Assembly (NCBI GenBank): GCA_964636575.1
Contig: CAZWSE010000025.1
Span: 1 to 37,149 of the forward strand
Source: CAZWSE01 sp964636575
Lineage (GTDB): Bacteria; Pseudomonadota; Alphaproteobacteria; Rhodobacterales; Rhodobacteraceae
DNA length: 37,149 nucleotides
Direction: 5' to 3'
This document shows positions 6,966-15,820 of the stretch, piece by piece (position 1 is the first letter of the stretch; every line of letters starts with the position of its first letter). A program made the translations under genes and the position numbers. Below the pieces are notes generated by a model. That model saw only the letters and a program-made list of their open reading frames with translations, was not told the origin of the DNA and did no database searches.

Positions 6966-9539
6966 ATGCAGCGTTACTCAGCCGCAGACATTGAAAGCAA
7001 ATGGCAAGAGGCTTGGGCCAAATCCGGCCTGTTCAAAGCCAATCGCAGCGCCGATAAACCCAAGTATTACGTGCTGGAAATGTTCCCCTATCCGTCTGGG
7101 CGCATCCACATGGGCCACGTGCGCAACTATACAATGGGCGACGTGATCGCGCGGTATAAGATGACAACGGGGCACAACGTATTGCACCCGATGGGCTGGG
7201 ATGCCTTTGGTCTGGCGGCCGAAAACGCAGCGATGGAACGCAAAATCCACCCCGGCGAATGGACCTACCAAAACATCGCAGACATGAAGGCACAGATGAT
7301 GCCGCTCGGGTTTTCGCTCGACTGGACCCGCGAATTTGCCACCTGTGACCCCGAATACTACGGCCAACAGCAGGCACTTTTCCTCGATATGATGGAAAAA
7401 GGGCTGGTCTACCGCAAGAACGCGGTGGTGAACTGGGATCCGGTCGATATGACCGTTCTCGCCAACGAACAGGTTGAGGCTGGGCGCGGCTGGCGCTCGG
7501 GCGCGCTGGTTGAGCGGCGTGAACTCACCCAATGGTTCTTCAAAATCAGCGATTTCTCCGATGAATTGCTGACAGCCCTTGATGGCTTGGACAACTGGCC
7601 TGCCAAAGTGAAGCTGATGCAAGCCAACTGGATCGGCAAATCCCGCGGCCTTCAGTTCAGCTTTGACACAGTGGGTGCGCCAGATGGATTCGACCAGATC
7701 GAAGTCTACACAACCCGCCCCGACACGCTCATGGGCGCGTCGTTTGTGGGTATCTCGGCAGACCACCCGCTGGCCAAGACTTTGGAAGCGAAAGACAATG
7801 CGGTTGCGGACTTCTGCGCTGAATGTCGCAAGGGCGGCACCACAGAAGAAGCCATTGAAACCGGCGAAAAGCTGGGCCTTGATACGGGGTTAACCGTCAA
7901 ACACCCCTTTGATGACAGCAAAACATTGCCCGTCTACATCGCCAACTTCATTTTGATGGATTACGGCACAGGGGCCATTTTTGGTTGCCCCGCCCATGAC
8001 CCGCGCGATCTGGAATTTGCCCGCAAGTATGATCTGGATGTCATCAGCACCTATGTCCCGCTCAAAGGCGATCACACATTGCCCGAAGACGGGGGCGAGG
8101 CTTACGTGCCGCCAAAACCCGATGTCGTGCGCTATACAAAAGGCTTCGCAGGGAACGCCGAACAAACAGGTCTTGAAGGCATCGACACAGCCATCGCGGA
8201 ATGCGAATCCAAAGGCCTAGGCCAAGGCGTCACCAAGTTCCGCCTGCGCGATTGGGGCCTTTCCCGTCAACGCTATTGGGGCTGCCCGATCCCTGTTGTT
8301 CATTGCGATGACTGCGGCGTTGTGGGCGAAAAGAAAGAAAACCTGCCCGTCAAACTGCCAGACGATGTGACCTTTGAAAAACCCGGCAACCCGCTTGATC
8401 GGCACGAGGCCTGGCTCGCCACGCCCTGCCCCAAATGCAGCAAACCCGCCAAGCGCGAAACCGACACGATGGACACGTTTGTCGATTCCAGCTGGTATTT
8501 CGCCCGTTTCACAGCACCTGACGCCGCGACGCCCACCAATATGGACGATGCAAGCTACTGGATGAACGTCGATCAATACATCGGCGGGGTCGAGCACGCG
8601 ATTTTGCACTTGCTCTATTCGCGCTTCTTCGCACGCGCCATGAACATCACAGGCCATTTGCCTAAATCCGCGATTGAGCCTTTCAACGCGCTCTTTACGC
8701 AAGGCATGGTGACACACGCGATCTACAAATCAGACCGCCAAGACGGACGCGCGCAATTCCATTACCCCGAAGAGGTCGAAATCAAGGATGGCAAAGCCTT
8801 CTTGGCCGAGGACGGAAAAGCACTGGAAACGATCCCTTCCGCCAAAATGTCCAAATCCAAGAACAACGTGGTCGACCCTGATAGGATCATCGCGGAATAC
8901 GGCGCCGATACAGCCCGTTGGTTCATGCTCTCTGACAGCCCGCCCGAACGCGACGTGGAATGGACAGCCGCAGGGGCCGAGGCCACGTTCAAACACCTCG
9001 CCCGCGTCTGGCGGATCGCCTCTGACATCCACCGCGTCGGCGAAACACCCGCCAATGCAGCGCAAGACGACGCCCTGCTGCGCGAAATGCACAAAACCGT
9101 GCGCGACGTGACGCTCGGCATCGAATCCTTCGGCTTCAACGCCTCCATCGCGCGGCTTTACGGGTTCACCAACACGCTGGCCAAGTCCGACGCTGGGTTT
9201 GCAGCCAAGGTAGAGGCCGCCAAAACACTCGCCCAAATCATGGCCCCCATGACGCCGCACCTGTCCGAAGAAATCTGGGCACTTTTGGGCGGCGAAGGCT
9301 TGGTGTCAGCGGCAGCGTGGCCGATCCCTGACGATGCGATGCTGGTCGACGACCAAATCACCCTGCCCATTCAGGTCAACGGCAAAAGACGAGCGGAAAT
9401 CACCGTTCCCGCCGACATGGACAAGGCAGAGGTTGAAAAACTGGCCCTCGCCAGCGATGCTGTCATCAGGGCGCTCGACGGAGCAGCACCCAAGAAAGTC
9501 ATCGTTGTACCAGGGCGGATTGTGAATGTGGTCGTTTAA
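6966..9539 (+). CDS. leuS: Leucyl-tRNA synthetase
   Basis: LeuRS charges tRNA-Leu with leucine in the cytoplasm. The 857-residue product has the normal bacterial length. The class I signatures are PYPSGRIHMGHVRNYTMGD with HMGH at 48-51, and KMSKS at 627-631. Between them lie the zinc segment (CPKCSKPAKRETDTMDTF) and the CP1 editing domain with its threonine-rich loop (YTTRPDTLMG). The C-terminal anticodon-binding and tail domains follow and the chain ends KVIVVPGRIVNVVV. AAAAGGACACC precedes the ATG. It leads a unit with lptE (14 bp overlap) and holA (4 bp overlap). Confidence 0.98.
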   Translation: MQRYSAADIESKWQEAWAKSGLFKANRSADKPKYYVLEMFPYPSGRIHMGHVRNYTMGDVIARYKMTTGHNVLHPMGWDAFGLAAENAAMERKIHPGEWTYQNIADMKAQMMPLGFSLDWTREFATCDPEYYGQQQALFLDMMEKGLVYRKNAVVNWDPVDMTVLANEQVEAGRGWRSGALVERRELTQWFFKISDFSDELLTALDGLDNWPAKVKLMQANWIGKSRGLQFSFDTVGAPDGFDQIEVYTTRPDTLMGASFVGISADHPLAKTLEAKDNAVADFCAECRKGGTTEEAIETGEKLGLDTGLTVKHPFDDSKTLPVYIANFILMDYGTGAIFGCPAHDPRDLEFARKYDLDVISTYVPLKGDHTLPEDGGEAYVPPKPDVVRYTKGFAGNAEQTGLEGIDTAIAECESKGLGQGVTKFRLRDWGLSRQRYWGCPIPVVHCDDCGVVGEKKENLPVKLPDDVTFEKPGNPLDRHEAWLATPCPKCSKPAKRETDTMDTFVDSSWYFARFTAPDAATPTNMDDASYWMNVDQYIGGVEHAILHLLYSRFFARAMNITGHLPKSAIEPFNALFTQGMVTHAIYKSDRQDGRAQFHYPEEVEIKDGKAFLAEDGKALETIPSAKMSKSKNNVVDPDRIIAEYGADTARWFMLSDSPPERDVEWTAAGAEATFKHLARVWRIASDIHRVGETPANAAQDDALLREMHKTVRDVTLGIESFGFNASIARLYGFTNTLAKSDAGFAAKVEAAKTLAQIMAPMTPHLSEEIWALLGGEGLVSAAAWPIPDDAMLVDDQITLPIQVNGKRRAEITVPADMDKAEVEKLALASDAVIRALDGAAPKKVIVVPGRIVNVVV

Positions 9540-10008
9540 GCGCAGACAGGTTTTAGCACTCCCGCTGGCGCTGGCAGCCTGCGGGTTTGAACCGGTCTAC
9601 GGACCGGGATCAGCAGCATCGACACTGGAAAACCGGCTGCTGACGTCAGAGCCACGGACACGGGACGCATACCTGCTGAACCAACGGATCGAAGAACGGT
9701 TCGGACGGGCAACAGACCCCGCCTACAGGCTCAGCGTGATCCTAGACGTCACCGAAGACGGGCTGGCGATCAACACAGACGGGGATATCGAGCGCTACAA
9801 CGTCATCGGCAAAGCCAAATTCAGACTGCAAGACATGGCAACAGACGCAGAGATTATCTCGGGCGAGGCCAGCAACTTCACAGGCTACTCAGCGACCGGA
9901 TCAACAGTGACAACGCTGGCAGCTCAACGGGACGCGCGCAAACGGTTGATGACCATTCTGGCCGATCAAATCACGATCCGGCTACAAGCGCTGCCCGACC
10001 TGAAATGA
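9526..10008 (+). CDS. lptE: LPS assembly lipoprotein LptE
   Basis: LptE is the outer-membrane lipoprotein that plugs the LptD barrel and helps place lipopolysaccharide on the cell surface. The 160-residue product has a short signal (RRQVLALPLALAAC) with lipobox Cys19, then the family start CGFEPVYG and a small alpha/beta domain ending in a long helix (AQRDARKRLMTILADQITIRL). It starts 14 bp inside the leuS 3' end and overlaps holA, the conserved alphaproteobacterial order leuS-lptE-holA. The identification rests on that order plus the lipobox and CGFxPVYG pattern, as the family diverges strongly. Confidence 0.9.
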   Translation: MWSFKRRQVLALPLALAACGFEPVYGPGSAASTLENRLLTSEPRTRDAYLLNQRIEERFGRATDPAYRLSVILDVTEDGLAINTDGDIERYNVIGKAKFRLQDMATDAEIISGEASNFTGYSATGSTVTTLAAQRDARKRLMTILADQITIRLQALPDLK

Positions 10009-11033
10009 AACTGTCACCGCGAGACGCAAACGCATACTTCAACAAACCGGACGACAGCAAAACAGGGGTGCTGATCTACGGGGGCGACGCGATGCGGGTG
10101 GCGCTGAAACGGCAGCAACTGATTGCAAACCTGATCGGGCCAAAAGGCGACGAGGAAATGCGGCTGACGCGCATTCCAGCAGCAGACCTGCGCAAAGACG
10201 GGGCGATGCTGATGGACGCGATCAAAGCGGTCGGGTTCTTTCCGGGGGCACGGGTGGCCTTCGTGGAAGACGCGAACGACACGGTGACACCGGCGATCAC
10301 GGAAGCGGTGGAAAGTTGGCAACCGGGGGACGCGCAAATCGTGATCACAGGCGGGGCGCTGAAGCCAACGTCCAAACTGCGCAAACTGTTTGAAGGGCAC
10401 GGGTCCGCCTATGCAGCCGCCATCTATGACGAACCCATGGGGCGGGACGAAATAGGATCAGCGCTGAAAGAGGCGGGACTGCAAGAACCTTCAAGAGACG
10501 TGATGGACCACCTGAACAGCCTGTCGAGAACGCTCGACCCGGGGGATTTCAGACAAACGGTTGAGAAAATCGGGCTCTATAAACGGGGCGACACAAGCCC
10601 ACTGTCCGAGGACGACATCGCAGCCTGCGCACCCACATCAACCGAGGCCGCACTGGATGATGTCTTGAACATCGTGGCCGACGGCAAAGCGCGGGACATA
10701 GGGCCGGTCCTGCGCAAACTGCAAGCACAAGGGGCAAATCCGGTGTCGCTGTGCATCGGGGCAACACGACATTTCAGAGGGCTTTACGTGGTGGCCTCAG
10801 ACCCGGGCGGGCCAAACGCAGGGATCGGGCGGGTCTTCCCGCGGCCTTTCGGGCCAAGACGGGACGCGATGATACGACAGGCCACAGGCTGGGGGGCGCA
10901 TAAGCTGGAAACGGCGCTGACCCTTTTAACAGATACGGACCTGCAACTCAGATCAGCGGGACAAACAGCCCCCAATATGGCGCTTGTGGAACGGATGCTC
11001 ATCCGGCTCGCCATGCTTGGGGCCGCAAGATAA
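10005..11033 (+). CDS. holA: DNA polymerase III delta subunit
   Basis: HolA opens the beta sliding clamp within the clamp loader. The 342-residue product fits the family in length: an AAA-like N-terminal domain (GVLIYGGDAMRVALKRQQLI near the start, no working Walker A, as expected for delta), a middle lid and a C-terminal helical collar. Sequence hallmarks include FFPGARVAFVEDANDTV, the strand IVITGGALKPTSKLRK, and the late segment CIGATRHFRGLYVV. The start overlaps the lptE stop as ATGA, pointing to translational coupling. Confidence 0.93.
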   Translation: MKLSPRDANAYFNKPDDSKTGVLIYGGDAMRVALKRQQLIANLIGPKGDEEMRLTRIPAADLRKDGAMLMDAIKAVGFFPGARVAFVEDANDTVTPAITEAVESWQPGDAQIVITGGALKPTSKLRKLFEGHGSAYAAAIYDEPMGRDEIGSALKEAGLQEPSRDVMDHLNSLSRTLDPGDFRQTVEKIGLYKRGDTSPLSEDDIAACAPTSTEAALDDVLNIVADGKARDIGPVLRKLQAQGANPVSLCIGATRHFRGLYVVASDPGGPNAGIGRVFPRPFGPRRDAMIRQATGWGAHKLETALTLLTDTDLQLRSAGQTAPNMALVERMLIRLAMLGAAR

Positions 11034-11051
11034 ACCTTGAAAGGACATCCT

Positions 11052-11642
11052 ATGTACGAAGTCTTTGGCAGCGCAAAAACACGGGCTTTCCGCGTGGTCT
11101 GGATGCTCGAAGAACTAGGGCAACCCTTCAAACTTCACGACATCGGGCCACGGTCAGATGCGGCACTGGAACTCAACCCGTCAGGCAAAATTCCATCCAT
11201 GAAAGACGGGGACACAGCCCTGACCGACAGCGCGGCCATCATCACCTATCTGGCCGATAAACATGGAAGCCTGACCGCGCCCGCAGGCACCCTGAAACGG
11301 GCGCAACAAGACGCGATCACCCATCTGATTTTGGACGAATTTGATGCGGTTCTATGGACCGCTGCACGGCACAGTTTCATCTTGCCGGAAGAGCACCGCA
11401 TACCCGCCGTCAAAGACAGCCTGAAATGGGAATTTGGCGTGCATGCAGACCGGCTAAACAACCGCATGACCGATGCCTTTGTCATGGGCGAGGATATGAC
11501 CGTGCCGGATATTTTGCTGACCCACTGCCTGACATGGGCCATGGGCGCCAAATTTGACGTCAGCCAGACACGGCTGCGCGACTACGTAGACCGGATGCGC
11601 GAAAGACCTGCATACAAAAGGGCATTCGCTTATCGCGAATGA
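11052..11642 (+). CDS. Glutathione S-transferase family protein
   Basis: This 196-residue protein has a thioredoxin-like N-terminal domain (about 1-75) with the cis-Pro glutathione-site pattern GKIPSMKDGD and TDSAAIITYLAD, and an all-helical C-terminal domain with the folding motif MTVPDILLTHCLTW. Such enzymes conjugate or reduce with glutathione; the substrate cannot be read. The ATG at 11052 is preferred because AAGGA lies 6 bases upstream; an in-frame TTG at 11037 would put that ribosome site inside the gene. It follows holA by 18 bp and may share its transcript. It converges on the flavoprotein gene. Confidence 0.9.
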   Translation: MYEVFGSAKTRAFRVVWMLEELGQPFKLHDIGPRSDAALELNPSGKIPSMKDGDTALTDSAAIITYLADKHGSLTAPAGTLKRAQQDAITHLILDEFDAVLWTAARHSFILPEEHRIPAVKDSLKWEFGVHADRLNNRMTDAFVMGEDMTVPDILLTHCLTWAMGAKFDVSQTRLRDYVDRMRERPAYKRAFAYRE

Positions 11643-11740
11643 TTACGTTTTTGGATTTGAGTATTTCTGAAAGGGTAAAGTTAAAGGGTACAGAGGCGAT
11701 CCGACTGTTGCGCAGCGCCTTCGGCTTGTTCCGCGCTTGA

Positions 11741-12919
11741 CTAGCCTGCCTTCACAAACCGCGCCGCAGATTGCCCCGCCCAACGCCCCGTCGCCAGACA
11801 GGCCGTGATCAAATAGCCCCCTGTGGGCGCATCCCAATCCAGCATTTCACCGGCCACAAACACCCCCGGTTTATCGCGTAACATCAAACCGCCATCGACA
11901 GCCTCAAACGGCACGCCGCCAACAGTTGATATGGCCTCATCCATCGGGCGAAATCCGGCGTGTTTCACGGGTAAAGCCTTGACCAAATGTGCAATCGCAT
12001 CGGGCTTGTCAGGCAAAGGCCGCCCGAATTCCTGCAACACCGCCAGCTTGACCGGATCGAGCTTTAGCCGCTTGCGCAAATGGTTCGTTACACTGGTTTT
12101 GCCGCGTGGTTCAGACAGGCGATCCACAAGTTGCGCATGGCTTTGATCGGGCAGCAGATCGAGCATTAAGTCAGCTCCACCGCGCAGCCCTTTGGTGACG
12201 GTATAGATCCCGCCGCCTTCCAGCCCCGTTTGTGCCAGAACAGCCTCCCCGCGCGACGACACGTCTCCGGCGGTCCAACGCACGCCTTTCAACGCTGCCC
12301 CCAGATGCGGTGCCATATGTGTCGACCAATCAACGGCGAGGCCCACGTTCGATGGGCCAAAAGGGTTCAACAAAACACCCACCTGCGCCAGATGGTCTGT
12401 CCATGCCCCGTCCGACCCAAGCCGCGCCCAACTTGCCCCGCCCAAGGCCAGAACCGTCACATCAGGGGTCGTCATTTTGGACCCGTCTGGCGTATCAAAA
12501 AGCAATGATCCGATGGTGTTCCACCCCGCCCAGCGCCACCGCGTTTGCAGGTGCACCCCAAGCCCGTCAAGCCGCGCCAACCAAGCCCTAAGAAGCGGCG
12601 ATGCCTTCATCGCTTTTGGGAAAACACGACCTGTACTGCCGGTGAACAAGGGTTGATCAAGCCCCTGCGCCCAAGCCTGCACCGCATCATTGTCAAAAGC
12701 GCGGATGATGGGGGCCAGCGGCGGGCAATCGAAGGTGTTTATCAGTGTTTCTAGTGGTTCTGATTTCGTCAGGTTCAACCCTGATTTCCCGGCCATCAAG
12801 AACTTGCGCCCAACCGACGGCTTGGCCTCGCATACCGTCACATGAAGCCCCGCCTGTGCAAGCGTTTCTGCCGCCATCAGACCGGACGGACCCGCCCCGA
12901 TCACGACCGCTGATTTCAT
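11741..12919 (-). CDS. BaiN/YhiN-like flavoprotein (TIGR03862 type)
   Basis: The 392-residue FAD protein opens with the dinucleotide-binding motif VVIGAGPSGLMAAE and the family signature GRKFLMAGKSGLNLTKSEP. Later hallmarks are GGASWARLGSDG, GGIYTVTKGLRGG and, near the end, GVFVAGEMLDWDAPTGGYLI, which binds FAD. The family is named after BaiN and YhiN; most members have no proven substrate. The ATG at 12917-12919 is the start because it begins exactly at the family motif and overlaps the stop of the upstream channel gene (ATGA at 12916-12919). A longer open frame to 13075 only reads through the channel gene in another phase. Confidence 0.9.
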   Translation of the reverse strand: MKSAVVIGAGPSGLMAAETLAQAGLHVTVCEAKPSVGRKFLMAGKSGLNLTKSEPLETLINTFDCPPLAPIIRAFDNDAVQAWAQGLDQPLFTGSTGRVFPKAMKASPLLRAWLARLDGLGVHLQTRWRWAGWNTIGSLLFDTPDGSKMTTPDVTVLALGGASWARLGSDGAWTDHLAQVGVLLNPFGPSNVGLAVDWSTHMAPHLGAALKGVRWTAGDVSSRGEAVLAQTGLEGGGIYTVTKGLRGGADLMLDLLPDQSHAQLVDRLSEPRGKTSVTNHLRKRLKLDPVKLAVLQEFGRPLPDKPDAIAHLVKALPVKHAGFRPMDEAISTVGGVPFEAVDGGLMLRDKPGVFVAGEMLDWDAPTGGYLITACLATGRWAGQSAARFVKAG

Positions 12920-14250
12920 GCGTCCAGCTTTGGCACGGGGCCTTTGAATTCGATGGTCCGGTGTGGATACGGAATAGTGATCCCGTTGTCTTTCAGCGCA
13001 TTCCAGATCAGGAACAGCACGTCCGACGTGAACTTGTTCGCCCCGTCGTCCAGCCCGTTCACCCAGAACTCGCATGCAAATTCCACGCCGCTGTCCCCAA
13101 AGGCCCGCAGCTCACAATCCGGCGGATAGGGTTTATCCAGCACCCGAGGATGCTTGGCCACCGCAGCTTCGATAATATCGGGCACCAGATTGATGTCCGT
13201 GTCATAGCTAACAGAGAACGGGCATTCGTACCGGTTGGCCGACCCCGCGTCTGAATAGTTGATGACCCGCGTGACGATGAAGTCCTCGTTCGGCACCACG
13301 ATCCACCGACCATCGAAGGTCTCAAGGATGGCTGCACGGGCCGTCATCTTGATGATCTTGCCCTGCTCACCACCGTCGAGTTCGACGAAATCACCTACCG
13401 TCGCCTGCCCTTCCAGCAGCAGGATCACCCCTGATATGAAGTTGGATGCAATCTTCTGCAGACCAAACCCAAGACCCACACCAATCGCACCCCCAAGGAC
13501 CGCAAGCGAGGACAGCGAGATGCCCATGATGTTCATCAGAACAAGGAAGGCGACGCCGAAAATACCAATCTCGGCGGCCTTTGCAGACAGCTCGCGCATG
13601 GCAGGGCGCATCTCTTCTTGCTTCTTAATGGCGGTGGCGGTCTGCGAATTCGACCACTGACCCAGCCAGAAAATGATGCCACCAACAACGATAAAGCGCA
13701 GAAGGAACCAGATGGAAAACGACAGATTGCCCAAGGGGACAACGGTGGCGTCAAGCTGTTCAACAACGGGACCGATAATGCCCAAAGCATAAAGACCAGC
13801 CATCGGGATCAAAGCGTACTTGCCCAAAAGCTTCAGGAACGGATCGCGCAAAATCTCGCGGACAACAATGCGGGCGGCCAAGAAGATGAAAACGCGCTTA
13901 CCAAAGGCAATAACAGCGCCACTGTCGAACAAGGACCGGACGACCTGCTCACCTATGGCGGTGAACATAAAGGCCAGCAAGGGCAGGATCAGCGGAAGAA
14001 ATTGCAACACAAACCGGCGGGCTTTGCCGATAATATTCACTTGAGTGTCGGGTGGGGTCAGCAAGCGCTCCAAAAACGGGCGCAGCTTGCGGGTGACAAT
14101 CACAGCCAGCAAATAGGCGCCAATCAAAAGCCCGAACTGCACCCAGGCCTCAGGGCTTAACAACCAGCCCTTAGCAAGGTCCCAAGCCCAAATGGCATAG
14201 CCAGCGGCCTGTTGAACGATTTCAGGCTGGGCAGATAGATCGAATTCCAA
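12916..14250 (-). CDS. MscS-family mechanosensitive ion channel
   Basis: This 444-residue membrane protein opens under membrane tension to release solutes on osmotic downshock. It has about six hydrophobic segments before the core (near 37-55, 83-101, 112-130, 145-165, 180-200, 226-245). Next comes the Gly/Ala-rich pore helix LAVLGGAIGVGLGFGLQKIASNFISGVILLLEG, the MscS signature, then the beta domain (VGDFVEL, GKIIKM, RWIVVPNEDFI). It is larger than E. coli MscS (286 residues), matching extended alphaproteobacterial members. It is last but one in a leftward run with the SDR, crotonase and flavoprotein genes. Confidence 0.93.
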   Translation of the reverse strand: MEFDLSAQPEIVQQAAGYAIWAWDLAKGWLLSPEAWVQFGLLIGAYLLAVIVTRKLRPFLERLLTPPDTQVNIIGKARRFVLQFLPLILPLLAFMFTAIGEQVVRSLFDSGAVIAFGKRVFIFLAARIVVREILRDPFLKLLGKYALIPMAGLYALGIIGPVVEQLDATVVPLGNLSFSIWFLLRFIVVGGIIFWLGQWSNSQTATAIKKQEEMRPAMRELSAKAAEIGIFGVAFLVLMNIMGISLSSLAVLGGAIGVGLGFGLQKIASNFISGVILLLEGQATVGDFVELDGGEQGKIIKMTARAAILETFDGRWIVVPNEDFIVTRVINYSDAGSANRYECPFSVSYDTDINLVPDIIEAAVAKHPRVLDKPYPPDCELRAFGDSGVEFACEFWVNGLDDGANKFTSDVLFLIWNALKDNGITIPYPHRTIEFKGPVPKLDA

Positions 14251-14333
14251 GACACAAACCCTTCACAAGACGTACATACTTCAATCTGTCCTGCATGATC
14301 AAAGGCTTTGGATCAAGGGTGCCCGCGAAATAC

Positions 14334-14942
14334 CTAGCGACACATGGCTTTTATGCCAGAGGCAATGTCAGGGGATGCAGCCAAAGTATCAGCAGCAATG
14401 TCACGGGCAGCATCCAACAAACCGTCAGGCTCAACGATCCGGTCAATCAGACCAAACTGCAACGCCTCATCCGCCAAAATCTTCTGACCACCCATCAAAA
14501 TCAACTTGGCACGGGCAGGACCGATCAAGGCAGCCATACGGGCAGGATCAGAGGGTTGAGGCAAAAAGCCCAGCTTCATAACAGGGTAGAAAAACTTGGC
14601 AGAGGGAACAGCAATGCGCAGATCACAGGCCAAAGCCATACCCATAGAGCCACCGGCCAACGTGCCGTTCAACGCGGCAATAGACAGACCGGGCAAAGCA
14701 GCAATGGCAGATGATAATCGCTCCCAAACATCAGACACAGCCAAACCGGCACGGGCCTCATCCAGATCAGCACCGGCGCTAAACACCTTGCCGACGCCAG
14801 TCAGAACAAAGACACGGGCCTCGGTGGCGCTTTCAGCAATTTCGGCCAGCTCGGTCAGCATGGCATGGGTGACGGAATTGGCCTTTTCGGGGCGATTGAT
14901 GGTGGCAATCCACAGATCACCGTCTTTGGTCAACTCGATCAT
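14334..14942 (-). CDS. Enoyl-CoA hydratase/isomerase (crotonase) family protein, short form
   Basis: The 202-residue product is a crotonase-fold protein: the oxyanion-hole segments are FSAGADLDEA (SAGADL 55-60) and LAGGSMGMALACD (GGSMG 97-101). It is about 55 residues shorter than typical 255-260-residue hydratases, mainly at the C-terminus. The segment where hydratases carry the catalytic Glu and GGTQRL reads GFLPQPSDPARMAALIG, so normal hydratase chemistry is doubtful. It could be an isomerase, a thioesterase-like or a non-hydratase member. Its start overlaps the SDR stop by 4 bp (14939-14942), so the two probably act together on an acyl-CoA. Confidence 0.88.
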   Translation of the reverse strand: MIELTKDGDLWIATINRPEKANSVTHAMLTELAEIAESATEARVFVLTGVGKVFSAGADLDEARAGLAVSDVWERLSSAIAALPGLSIAALNGTLAGGSMGMALACDLRIAVPSAKFFYPVMKLGFLPQPSDPARMAALIGPARAKLILMGGQKILADEALQFGLIDRIVEPDGLLDAARDIAADTLAASPDIASGIKAMCR

Positions 14943-15688
14943 ATCAGGCCCACCTTCTTGCGAATGTCGTCGTCGCGTAGGCTAATCTCATCGCCCAAAA
15001 ATTCATCAGCGGCAGGGGAACACATCCACAGCAAACAGCGCGCAGGCCAGTCAGCAGGGATATGAACGGACCAATCCAACTGGCTCACGGCATTCACTCC
15101 GCTGGCCTTGATCTTGGTCTGCATTTCAGTGGCAACAGTGCCGGGCGACAGGCCAATGGCACGAATACCGGCAGCCTCGTTTTCAAGATGCAGGCAACGG
15201 TTCAGCATGTTGACGGCGGCCTTGCTGGTGCAATAGGCGCTCCAACCTTCAATGGCATTATGGGCAGCGCCAGAACTGATGGTCAGGATCGACCCACCGC
15301 CAGCCGCCTTCATAATAGGCAAAACGGCGCGGTTGCCGTGGAACACCCCTTTGACATTGATATCAATCAGGCGGGCCCAATCCGCGACATCAGCCTCGGC
15401 CTGCTGGGCAATAGGGTCCACAACACCTGCGTTGTTGATCAACACATCAACGCCGCCAAATCGGGCAACGGTGGCAGCGACAGCCGCCTCGACAGAGGCA
15501 AAATCAGCCACATCACAGGGCAAAGCGATTGCAGCATCGCCAATTTCAGCCGCCAATTCAGTGATTTCGGCTGAAGATCGGGCCAGCAAAGCAACATTGG
15601 CCCCCGCATCGGCAAACACACGCGCAGCAGCAGCACCTATGCCGCGGCTTGCGCCGGTAATCACCACAGTTTTTCCTGTCATTTCCAT
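14939..15688 (-). CDS. Short-chain dehydrogenase/reductase
   Basis: This 249-residue classical SDR has the cofactor motif TGASRGIG (11-18), NNAG in VLINNAGV, and the active-site pattern ISSG ... YCTSK, with Ser, Tyr and Lys spaced as in active enzymes. It would oxidise or reduce a hydroxyl/carbonyl with NAD(P)H; the substrate is unknown. ATG 15688 has GGAAA upstream; ATG 15682 is an alternative. It is the first gene of a leftward run and is coupled to the crotonase by a 4-bp overlap, suggesting a small acyl-CoA or ketone-body pathway (inference). It is divergent from the DUF2125 gene. Confidence 0.92.
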   Translation of the reverse strand: MEMTGKTVVITGASRGIGAAAARVFADAGANVALLARSSAEITELAAEIGDAAIALPCDVADFASVEAAVAATVARFGGVDVLINNAGVVDPIAQQAEADVADWARLIDINVKGVFHGNRAVLPIMKAAGGGSILTISSGAAHNAIEGWSAYCTSKAAVNMLNRCLHLENEAAGIRAIGLSPGTVATEMQTKIKASGVNAVSQLDWSVHIPADWPARCLLWMCSPAADEFLGDEISLRDDDIRKKVGLI

Positions 15689-15820
15689 TATTTCCGGCCC
15701 CTGCCCTTCATTTCGTCACAGTCCATTGCTACGTCTATGCGCAATCGGCGTCCAGCCCAAGGCCTTGACGACACAGCCGTCAGGGGCAAACAATAGGCAT
15801 CGTTTGAAAAGGATTTTGAC

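Noticed and set aside
11643..11740. Intergenic region between convergent GST and flavoprotein genes, searched for a terminator
   Set aside because: No stem longer than 5 bp with a T run was found on either strand.
12920..13075. N-terminal extension of the BaiN-like flavoprotein
   Set aside because: It overlaps the MscS gene in another phase; the family motif and ATGA overlap set the start at 12919.
15689..15820. DnaA-box cluster expected if the skew flip were oriC
   Set aside because: No TTATCCACA-like box was seen here or in 17342-17567, and no dnaA, hemE or parAB genes lie nearby, so an origin is not claimed.
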